Below are positions 1-5,719 of a stretch of DNA of 6,351 bases, piece by piece; within the stretch, counting starts at the first letter, position 1; every line of letters begins with the position of its first letter. The notes under the pieces are model-generated. The model worked only from the letters and a program-made list of their open reading frames with translations, did no database searches and was not told the DNA's origin. Source of the DNA: Aurantibacter sp042094015 (lineage in GTDB: Bacteria; Bacteroidota; Bacteroidia; Flavobacteriales; Flavobacteriaceae); assembly GCF_042094015.1 (NCBI RefSeq), contig NZ_JBELDZ010000103.1, forward strand, positions 1 to 6,351, given 5' to 3'. The position numbers were made by a program, and so were the translations under genes.

Positions 1-53
1 AGAGCATCTCCCTTTTAAGGAGAGGGTCCTGGGTTCGAGCCCCAGCCAGATCA
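1..53 (+). tRNA. tRNA-Lys (anticodon TTT), 5' end cut by the window edge
   Basis: The 3' part of a tRNA is visible. The D-stem 3' strand is at 2-5. The anticodon stem pairs 7-11 with 19-23 (five pairs) around the loop CTTTTAA at 12-18, so the anticodon is TTT at 14-16, reading lysine codons. A five-base variable loop (24-28) follows. The T arm pairs CTGGG (29-33) with CCCAG (41-45) around TTCGAGC. The acceptor 3' strand is 46-52 and the discriminator is A53. CCA is not encoded, so it would be added after transcription. About the first 20 nt of the gene lie outside the window. Confidence 0.93.
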
Positions 54-59
54 CTTTTT

Positions 60-92
60 AAAAGTTAAACCTAAAGGTTTAACTTTTTTTTT
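60..92 (+). terminator. Intrinsic terminator after tRNA-Lys
   Basis: A perfect 12-bp stem (60-71 with 76-87) closes a TAAA loop (72-75). A run of nine T at 84-92 overlaps and extends the 3' arm. It starts 7 nt after the tRNA ends and is oriented to stop plus-strand transcription. It should separate the tRNA transcript from the carotenoid operon downstream. The stem is AT-rich, but the perfect pairing and long T run make the call strong. Confidence 0.88.
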
Positions 93-142
93 GTGTCATT
101 TTAAATTTCTGTTAATTATTTCTAAATCTTTTACAAAATAAT

Positions 143-170
143 AAATTAATTAGATTTGTTTAATTAATTT
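143..170. promoter_or_regulatory. Perfect 10-bp dyad over the promoter, candidate operator
   Basis: AAATTAATTA (143-152) is repeated in inverted orientation as TAATTAATTT (161-170), with an 8-nt spacer. Each arm contains the self-complementary word AATTAATT, at 144-151 and 162-169. The two copies are therefore also direct repeats 18 bp apart, a little under two helical turns. The dyad straddles the TAnnTTTG element and ends 10 nt before the regulator's ATG, where a bound repressor would block RNA polymerase. Binding by the downstream MerR-type protein is inference. The region is extremely AT-rich, so chance contributes. Confidence 0.42.
151..158 (+). promoter_or_regulatory. Predicted Bacteroidota -7 promoter element for the carotenoid operon
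   Basis: TAGATTTG matches the Bacteroidota -7 consensus TAnnTTTG exactly. It lies 21 nt before the regulator's ATG, so a start site about 7 nt downstream would give a leader of roughly 15 nt, which is normal in this phylum. The -33 side is weak: TTTTAC at 129-134 has suitable spacing but is not the usual TTTG/TTG. The region between the tRNA terminator and the ATG (93-179) must hold the operon promoter, and this is the only consensus match seen there. The start site is inferred. Confidence 0.55.
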
Positions 171-179
171 TACCAAACA

Positions 180-1100
180 ATGAACAACATAAAAAATAAA
201 TTCAGTATTAAAGATCTTGAAAATCTTTCAGGAATTAAAGCTCATACAATAAGAATATGGGAAAAGCGCTATAATCTTTTTAATCCAAATAGAACAAATA
301 CTAACATTAGGTATTATAGTTTAGATAGTCTTCAAAAGCTATTAAACATCTCTTTTCTAAATTCTAATGGGATTAAAATATCTAAAATAGCAAAACTTTC
401 ATCCATAGAAATATGTGATAAAGTTCGAGAAATATCCATTAGCTCTAAAAATAATAACCATATTATTGATGTTTTTAAATTAGCTATGTTAAACTTTGAT
501 CAAGCTTTATTTATTAAAACATATAATGAGTTGATTAGTGAATATGATTTTAAGACGATCTTCTTTAGTTACTTTGTCCCGTTTTTAAATGAAATAGGTC
601 TACTGTGGCAGACAAATACAATAACACCATCACACGAACATTTTATTGTAGAATTAATAAAACAAAGAATATTAGTTAATACTGAAAAAAGCTCAAAAGG
701 AATAGAATCATCCAAATCAAAAGAAACCTACGTACTGTTCTTACCTGATAATGAAATTCATGAATTAGGCTTACTTTTCATTAATTATGAAATTCTAAAT
801 AAAGGACACCATACTATATATTTAGGTCAGAGTGTTCCTATTGAAAGTATGATAAGTTTAATGGATTTTTATTCAAAAATAACTTTCATTTCCTGTTTTA
901 CTATAAAACCTGAGGCTAATGACATTAAGAAATATTTAAAAGAATTCAACAAAAAACTATTACACAACACTTCAAACGAATTATTAATTTGTGGTAGAAT
1001 GACTGAAGTAATTCCAGATTCTATTTCAAACAAAGTATCAACCTATAAATTTTCCAAAGAGATTATAGATACTATAGAATCTACTCCAATTTATGAATAA
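180..1100 (+). CDS. MerR-family transcriptional regulator with cobalamin-binding domain (CarH/LitR-like)
   Basis: This is a probable light- and B12-responsive repressor of the carotenoid operon it heads. The N-terminus is a MerR DNA-binding domain: helix-turn-helix at about residues 8-28 (FSIKDLENLSGIKAHTIRIWEKRY) and wing at about 36-47 with R44-Y45-Y46. A helical segment follows (about 95-165), carrying the CarH-type Wx9EH signature as W143, E153 and H154. The C-terminal part resembles a B12-binding Rossmann domain: E192-x-H194-x-x-G197 supplies the likely lower-axial histidine, and further strands run to residue 272. The length, 306 aa, is close to characterised CarH proteins (about 285-300 aa). 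The ATG has an A-rich upstream and is the first in frame before the HTH. The 3' end overlaps crtI by 8 nt. Oddities: the residue after W143 is Gln, where Thermus CarH is recalled to have His132, and the late motif is C-G-R rather than G-G. The family call is firm; light sensing is inferred. Confidence 0.85.
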   Translation: MNNIKNKFSIKDLENLSGIKAHTIRIWEKRYNLFNPNRTNTNIRYYSLDSLQKLLNISFLNSNGIKISKIAKLSSIEICDKVREISISSKNNNHIIDVFKLAMLNFDQALFIKTYNELISEYDFKTIFFSYFVPFLNEIGLLWQTNTITPSHEHFIVELIKQRILVNTEKSSKGIESSKSKETYVLFLPDNEIHELGLLFINYEILNKGHHTIYLGQSVPIESMISLMDFYSKITFISCFTIKPEANDIKKYLKEFNKKLLHNTSNELLICGRMTEVIPDSISNKVSTYKFSKEIIDTIESTPIYE

Positions 1101-2553
1101 AAACATTGCAATAATTGGTTCAGGCTTTTCAGCACTTTCTGCTTCATGCCATTTAGCTAAATCTGGACATAATGTAACAGTTTTCGAAAAGAATGAAACA
1201 ATTGGTGGTCGCTGTAGACAATTTAAAAAACAAGGTTTCATTTTTGATATTGGTCCAAGTTGGTACTGGATGCCAGATATATTTGATAAGTTCTTTGCTG
1301 AATTTGATAAAAAAACTTCAGATTATTATCAACTAAATAAGCTAAGTCCAGCTTATAAAATTTTTTTCGAAGACGATACAATAACTATTGGTGATTGTAT
1401 GGATAAAATTTGTTTAGAATTTGAACGAATAGAGAACGGCAGTTCAATTCCATTAAAGAAATTTATAAAAACAGCTCAAGAAAACTATGAAATTGCTATA
1501 AATAAAGTTGTTTTAAAACCAGGAATATCACCTTTAGAATTAGTAACTCCAGAGACAATAACACGCTTAGATCAGTTTTTCAAAACTATAAGTAGCGAAG
1601 TAAGAAAACGTTTTAAAAACCCCAAATTAATATCAACTTTAGAGTTCCCTGTTTTATTTTTAGGTGCAAAACCAAATAAAACACCTTCGTTTTATAGCTT
1701 TATGAACTTTGCAGACTTTGGATTAGGAACTTGGCATCCAGAAGGCGGAATGTATAAAGTTATTGAAGCAATGGAATCTTTAGCAAAAGAGCTAGGTGTG
1801 AAGTTTAAAACAAATGCTCCTGTTTCTAGGATTAATGTTAATAATAAAAAAGCTTCATCAATAGAAGTTAATAATGAAATATTAAAATTTGATATTGTTT
1901 TAAGTGGTGCAGATTATCATCATTCTGAAACTTTATTAGATCAAAGATACAGACAATATTCAGAAAAGTATTGGAGTAAAAAAACATTTGCACCTTCTTC
2001 CTTACTTTTTTATGTAGGTTTTAACACCAAAATAGAAAATATAAATCACCATAATTTATTTTTTGATACAGATTTTGAAAAACACGCACAAGAAATATAT
2101 GATAGTCCTAAATGGCCTTCAGATCCATTATTTTATGCTAATTTCCCGTCAGTAACAGATAAAACTATGGCTCCAGAAGGTTATGAAACAGGATTTTTTC
2201 TTATTCCAATTGCTCCAGGAATAGAAGATACACCAGAATTGAGAGAAAAATATTTCAACTTAATTTTATCTCGTCTTGAGCTAAGAATTGGACAAAAAGT
2301 AAAAAATAATATTATATTTAAAGAAAGTTTTTGTGTAAACGATTTTATAAGCGAGTATAATTCCTATAAAGGAAATGCTTATGGAATGGCAAACACATTA
2401 CTTCAAACCGCCTTTTTAAGACCAAATCTAAAAAGTAAAAAAGTAAACAACCTATATTTTACTGGTCAATTAACAGTTCCTGGACCTGGAGTTCCTCCAG
2501 CATTAATTTCAGGAAAGTTGGTTGCCGATTTAATAAACAAAAACCACAATTAA
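1093..2553 (+). CDS. crtI: Phytoene desaturase (CrtI family)
   Basis: This FAD-dependent desaturase (486 aa, normal for the family) should convert phytoene stepwise to lycopene at the membrane. The N-terminal dinucleotide fold is clear: IIGSGFSALSA at residues 7-17, where the third glycine of GxGxxG is Ala14, then acidic E32 at the end of the second strand (VTVFEK) and the G38-G39-R40 motif. FDIGPSWYWMP (51-61) is typical of CrtI. The C-terminal FAD/substrate signature of bacterial carotenoid desaturases is at about 455-468 (YFTGQLTVPGPGVP). The gene starts inside the regulator's last codons and ends 1 nt before crtB, implying translational coupling. CrtD-type hydroxycarotenoid desaturases are close relatives, but the position next to crtB and the absence of another desaturase favour CrtI. 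The number of desaturation steps is inferred from the family and from the cyclase downstream. Confidence 0.95.
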   Translation: MNKNIAIIGSGFSALSASCHLAKSGHNVTVFEKNETIGGRCRQFKKQGFIFDIGPSWYWMPDIFDKFFAEFDKKTSDYYQLNKLSPAYKIFFEDDTITIGDCMDKICLEFERIENGSSIPLKKFIKTAQENYEIAINKVVLKPGISPLELVTPETITRLDQFFKTISSEVRKRFKNPKLISTLEFPVLFLGAKPNKTPSFYSFMNFADFGLGTWHPEGGMYKVIEAMESLAKELGVKFKTNAPVSRINVNNKKASSIEVNNEILKFDIVLSGADYHHSETLLDQRYRQYSEKYWSKKTFAPSSLLFYVGFNTKIENINHHNLFFDTDFEKHAQEIYDSPKWPSDPLFYANFPSVTDKTMAPEGYETGFFLIPIAPGIEDTPELREKYFNLILSRLELRIGQKVKNNIIFKESFCVNDFISEYNSYKGNAYGMANTLLQTAFLRPNLKSKKVNNLYFTGQLTVPGPGVPPALISGKLVADLINKNHN

Positions 2554-2554
2554 A

Positions 2555-3394
2555 ATGAAAAGTTTATTTGATTCAGTTTCATACAAATGCAGTAAAGTTG
2601 TTACTAACTCTTATAGCACCTCATTTTCTTTAGCCACAAAAATGCTGTCAAATTCTATTAGGCAAGACATCTATAATATATATGGATTTGTTCGCTTTGC
2701 AGATGAAATTGTAGATTCATTTCATGATTATGACAAACCTTCATTATTTGAAGACTTCGAAATAGAATTAAAAAAATCACTAACTAATAAAATTAGTTTA
2801 AATCCAATTTTAAATGCCTTTCAATTTACTTATCACAACAGTAATATAGATAAGCATATGGTAGATTCTTTTATGAAAAGTATGAAGTTAGACTTAACAA
2901 AATCAACCTATCTAACTGACCAAGAATACAAAGATTATATTTATGGATCTGCAGATGTAGTAGGGCTAATGTGCCTAAAAGTATTTGTTAAAGGAGATAA
3001 TTCTAAATATGAAGAATTAAAAGATACAGCAATGTCCTTAGGTTCTGCATTTCAAAAAGTAAATTTCCTTAGAGATTTAAAAGCAGATTTTGACACTTTA
3101 GAACGCACATATTTCCCGAATACAGATTTAAATAATCTAACTGAAAAAGACAAACAAGAAATTATTAAAGATATTGAAAGTGATTTCAAAAAAGGTTTAG
3201 ATGGTATAAAAAAGCTACCTTTAGAAGCTAAATTTGGTGTTTTTATGGCTTACAGGTATTACAGTCAATTATTGAAAAAAATAAAAAAAACGCCTGCCTT
3301 AGAAATAAAATCTACCAGAATTAGAGTTCCCAATTATAAGAAATTTGAACTACTAACAAGAAGCTACGTAAAGTATCAACTTAACTTAATATAA
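2555..3394 (+). CDS. crtB: Phytoene synthase (squalene/phytoene synthase family)
   Basis: This enzyme condenses two GGPP to 15-cis-phytoene through prephytoene diphosphate, the first committed step of C40 carotenoids. Both Mg2+-diphosphate-binding DxxxD motifs are present: D50-E-I-V-D54 in the context YGFVRFADEIVD, and D174-L-K-A-D178 in the context KVNFLRDLKAD. Other family marks are the substrate-binding segment YSTSFSLATKM (20-30), YGSADVVGLMC (130-140) and YFPN (186-189). At 279 aa it is slightly short but complete for a bacterial CrtB. The start is 1 nt after the crtI stop in an A-rich context (CACAATTAAAATG), without a Shine-Dalgarno sequence, as is usual in Bacteroidota. The alternative, a squalene synthase-like enzyme, is unlikely given the crtI, crtZ and crtY neighbours. 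Confidence 0.95.
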   Translation: MKSLFDSVSYKCSKVVTNSYSTSFSLATKMLSNSIRQDIYNIYGFVRFADEIVDSFHDYDKPSLFEDFEIELKKSLTNKISLNPILNAFQFTYHNSNIDKHMVDSFMKSMKLDLTKSTYLTDQEYKDYIYGSADVVGLMCLKVFVKGDNSKYEELKDTAMSLGSAFQKVNFLRDLKADFDTLERTYFPNTDLNNLTEKDKQEIIKDIESDFKKGLDGIKKLPLEAKFGVFMAYRYYSQLLKKIKKTPALEIKSTRIRVPNYKKFELLTRSYVKYQLNLI

Positions 3395-3404
3395 AATAAA
3401 AACA

Positions 3405-3854
3405 ATGCAAAATTTATATTGGATATTAGTTTTTTTAGGTGTGTTTAGTGCTATGGAATTTATGGCCTGGTTTACACATAAATATGTTATGCATGGTTTT
3501 TTATGGTCGCTACATAAAGATCACCACCATAAAGATCACAAAAGCTGGTTTGAGCGTAATGATGCTTTTTTTATATTTTATGCAATAGTGAGTATGACTT
3601 GCTTTTACTTATGGAGCTATGAAAGTATTTGGTATTGTTTACCTATCGGTTTAGGGATAATGGCATATGGTGCTACTTATTTTTTAGTTCACGATATATT
3701 TATACACCAACGCTTTAAACTATTCAGAAACGCAAACAATTGGTATGCTAAAGGCGTTAGAAGAGCTCATAAAATGCATCATAAACATTTAGGCAAAGGC
3801 GATGGGGAATGTTTTGGAATGCTTTTCGTTCCGTTTAAGTATTTTAAGAGATAA
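3405..3854 (+). CDS. crtZ: Beta-carotene 3-hydroxylase (CrtZ, fatty acid hydroxylase superfamily)
   Basis: This membrane-bound, non-heme di-iron hydroxylase should convert beta-carotene through beta-cryptoxanthin to zeaxanthin. All four histidine boxes are intact: H25-x4-H30, H37-x2-H40-H41, H96-x4-H101 and H122-x2-H125-H126. Hydrophobic stretches at about 5-22, 53-70 and 77-96 fit transmembrane helices that hold the boxes on the cytoplasmic side. At 149 aa it is compact but within the family range. It starts 10 nt after crtB and ends 8 nt before crtY. No ketolase (crtW) is visible, so zeaxanthin rather than astaxanthin is the expected end point of the genes here. Regioselectivity is taken from the family. 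Confidence 0.95.
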   Translation: MQNLYWILVFLGVFSAMEFMAWFTHKYVMHGFLWSLHKDHHHKDHKSWFERNDAFFIFYAIVSMTCFYLWSYESIWYCLPIGLGIMAYGATYFLVHDIFIHQRFKLFRNANNWYAKGVRRAHKMHHKHLGKGDGECFGMLFVPFKYFKR

Positions 3855-3862
3855 ATCTATAA

Positions 3863-5008
3863 ATGAAACAAAATCATTTTGATTATATTATTATAGGACA
3901 AGGGTTAGCCGGCTTAAAGCTGGCTTTATCTTTTAAAAACGATGTGTTTTTTAAAGACAAAAAAATAGCTTTAATTGATAAGGATTCAAAAAGAACAAAT
4001 GATAAAACTTGGTGTTTTTGGGAAACCTCAACTAACAGCTTAGAGCATTTAGTTTCTAAAAAATGGTCTGAAGCTAAAGTTTACGGGAATAAAAAATGCA
4101 TAAAAATTGCCTTAAAACCTTATAATTATAAAATGATAAAATCACTAGATTTTTATAATTATGCTAAAAAGACACTAAAAGAAAATTCAAATTTTTATTT
4201 TATTTCAGAAAATGTATTTTCTACTAATAACTCTACAATAACAGTAATAACAGATAAAAATAGATATACTTCAAATCATATTTTTGACAGTAGAATTCCT
4301 GAAGAATTTCATTTAAAAAAAGAAAATTACATCAATATTATTCAACATTTTAAAGGTTGGGTAATTACAACAAAAACAAATCATTTTAATCCAGATGAAA
4401 TTACAATGATGGATTACAGGTTAAAAGATGGTAATAAAACCTCTTTTATGTATGTATTACCGTTTTCTAGAACCGAAGCACTAGTAGAATTTACTTATTT
4501 CACAGATGAAGTTGTCTCAGATAAAGTTTATGATAAATTCTTAAAAAAATACATTTCAGAGCAACTTAAAATTACAGATTACAAAATAAAAGAAACAGAA
4601 AAAGGACAAATTCCAATGTCAACATTTCCGTTCGAGGATTATTCAACTAAAAACATAACAAAAATCGGTACTGCTGGCGGATGGGTTAAAGGTTCAACTG
4701 GTTATAGCTTTAAACATACCGAAAAAAAAGTGTCAAAAATTCTTCAGAACATAAAAGACAACCAATTACCTTCTAAAGGGCTAATCAACGCAAAGTATAA
4801 GTTTTACGATAAAATTTTCTTAAAAGTCTTGTTAGATGAAAACAACAAAGGTGAATGGGTTTTTACAAATTATTATAGTAAAAATAACATAAAAACAATG
4901 TTTAGATTTTTAGATGAAGAATCTACCCTACTTGAAGATTTAAAAATTATGTGGTCGTTATTTAGTTTCAGTTTTATAAAAGCTTTTTTAAAAACATTAA
5001 AAGTTTAA
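3863..5008 (+). CDS. crtY: Lycopene beta-cyclase (CrtY family)
   Basis: This flavoprotein cyclises both ends of lycopene to give beta-carotene. The N-terminal dinucleotide-binding motif is at residues 9-17 (IIIGQGLAG), with acidic D39 ending the second strand. The CrtY hallmark DKTWCFWE lies at 47-54. Further family marks are FDSR (141-144), QHFKGW (161-166), MMDYR (182-186), LPFSRTEALVEFTYF (199-213) and the late IGTAGGWVKGSTGYSF (268-283). E209, in LVEFTYF, aligns with the catalytic glutamate described for Pantoea CrtY (E196), judged from the motif. The length of 381 aa is normal. The hydrophobic C-terminus (about 363-380) may help membrane association. It is the last gene of the operon and ends 3 nt from the convergent thioredoxin gene, with no clear terminator. 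The start, 8 nt after crtZ, places the FAD motif at the right depth. Confidence 0.95.
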   Translation: MKQNHFDYIIIGQGLAGLKLALSFKNDVFFKDKKIALIDKDSKRTNDKTWCFWETSTNSLEHLVSKKWSEAKVYGNKKCIKIALKPYNYKMIKSLDFYNYAKKTLKENSNFYFISENVFSTNNSTITVITDKNRYTSNHIFDSRIPEEFHLKKENYINIIQHFKGWVITTKTNHFNPDEITMMDYRLKDGNKTSFMYVLPFSRTEALVEFTYFTDEVVSDKVYDKFLKKYISEQLKITDYKIKETEKGQIPMSTFPFEDYSTKNITKIGTAGGWVKGSTGYSFKHTEKKVSKILQNIKDNQLPSKGLINAKYKFYDKIFLKVLLDENNKGEWVFTNYYSKNNIKTMFRFLDEESTLLEDLKIMWSLFSFSFIKAFLKTLKV

Positions 5009-5011
5009 CCA

Positions 5012-5602
5012 TTATAAATTAGAATAACCTTGTGCTCTAAATATTAAATCTCTAACTAAATCTCTAACTTTATTACTATTCCAATTAGCTGCGCCTTCCT
5101 TAAAAATACGAACTCTATTTTTATGATCTATTAATAATGTTCTTGGAATTGTATTTGGTCTAAAATATATGCTTTTTGGGTTTTCTTGCGGCATATAAAC
5201 TGGAAAATTGTAATTATTTCCTTTTAAAAATTTTGAAATTGTTTCTGGATCTTCATTAGAAACAAAAACAAAATCCATTTTTGTCCCAAAATCATTATAT
5301 AAAGCCTGCATACTTGGTAATTCTGCTACACATGGCGGACACCAAGTTGCCCAAAAACTTATAATTTTTACTCTATGTTCAGTTTCATTAAAATTATAGT
5401 TATTCCCTTTTAAATCTTTCAACTTAAAATCTAATGTCTCTACTGTTTGAAGCTCTGTTTCAAAAGAAGGAGAGAATTGCGAAATCAATTTCTGAACCTG
5501 TAATTGCAGCGGTTGCCTTGTTTGGGGTATTACAAGTATTAAAACAATAAGAATACTTATAATGTTTTGAAAACTAAACTTAAACTTTTTTACTGAAAAC
5601 AT
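5012..5602 (-). CDS. Membrane-anchored TlpA/ResA-family thiol-disulfide oxidoreductase
   Basis: This is a thioredoxin-fold protein predicted to act as a thiol reductant in the periplasm. One hydrophobic segment at about residues 9-26 (NIISILIVLILVIP) serves as signal anchor. There is no lipobox cysteine after it, so it is not a typical lipoprotein. After a linker, the TlpA domain runs from about 57 to 190: the active site is W87-C88-P-P-C91 in ISFWATWCPPCVAELP, and the cis-proline is P153 in the TIPRTLLID segment. The total of 196 aa fits a minimal anchored TlpA. Its substrate is not apparent; relatives serve cytochrome c maturation or general disulfide reduction, and nothing here links it to carotenoids. 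It is transcribed toward crtY. The upstream gap is AT-rich and shows no convincing TAnnTTTG. The peptide LKGNNYNF occurs twice (residues 64-71 and 126-133). Confidence 0.88.
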   Translation of the reverse strand: MFSVKKFKFSFQNIISILIVLILVIPQTRQPLQLQVQKLISQFSPSFETELQTVETLDFKLKDLKGNNYNFNETEHRVKIISFWATWCPPCVAELPSMQALYNDFGTKMDFVFVSNEDPETISKFLKGNNYNFPVYMPQENPKSIYFRPNTIPRTLLIDHKNRVRIFKEGAANWNSNKVRDLVRDLIFRAQGYSNL

Positions 5603-5663
5603 ATATTATAATATATATAAATTCCACATTTAATTTTATAATTTTAAAGACCATTTAATTAAT
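5603..5663 (-). other. AT-rich gap upstream of the TlpA-like gene
   Basis: Because the aconitase terminator precedes it, this short stretch should carry the promoter of the TlpA-like gene. It is almost pure A/T, with an alternating TA tract at about 5601-5620. The nearest match to TAnnTTTG is TAAATGTG (minus strand, starting near 5632), with one mismatch and no good -33 partner. No specific promoter is called. Confidence 0.35.
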
Positions 5664-5693
5664 AAAAAAGGCTTCCAAATTAACGGAAGCCTT
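5664..5693 (-). terminator. Intrinsic terminator of the aconitase gene
   Basis: On the minus strand a perfect 9-bp stem (AAGGCTTCC, 5693-5685, with GGAAGCCTT, 5676-5668) closes an 8-nt loop. Six T at 5669-5664 overlap the 3' arm. It starts 27 nt after the aconitase stop and lies before the TlpA-like gene on the same strand, so the two genes are probably separate transcription units. No T run follows the hairpin on the plus strand, so it is one-directional. Confidence 0.88.
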
Positions 5694-5719
5694 AAAATTA
5701 TTATACTTAATATATTTAA

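Noticed and set aside
1..179. tRNA-Lys as an integration site, making the carotenoid operon a genomic island
   Set aside because: No integrase, no repeat of the tRNA 3' end elsewhere in the window, and the operon's base composition matches the flanking aconitase and thioredoxin genes.
1038..1241. Minus-strand open frame of 67 codons across the regulator/crtI junction
   Set aside because: It lies antisense to two well-supported genes, has no recognisable domain, and is explained as a shadow of their codon use.
4977..5008. A/T hairpin at the end of crtY as an operon terminator
   Set aside because: Only short interrupted A/T pairings can be drawn, without GC pairs and without a following T run.
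5012..5602. TlpA-like protein as a functional member of the carotenoid operon
   Set aside because: It is on the opposite strand, convergent, and no carotenoid step visible here needs a periplasmic thiol reductant; adjacency alone is not evidence.
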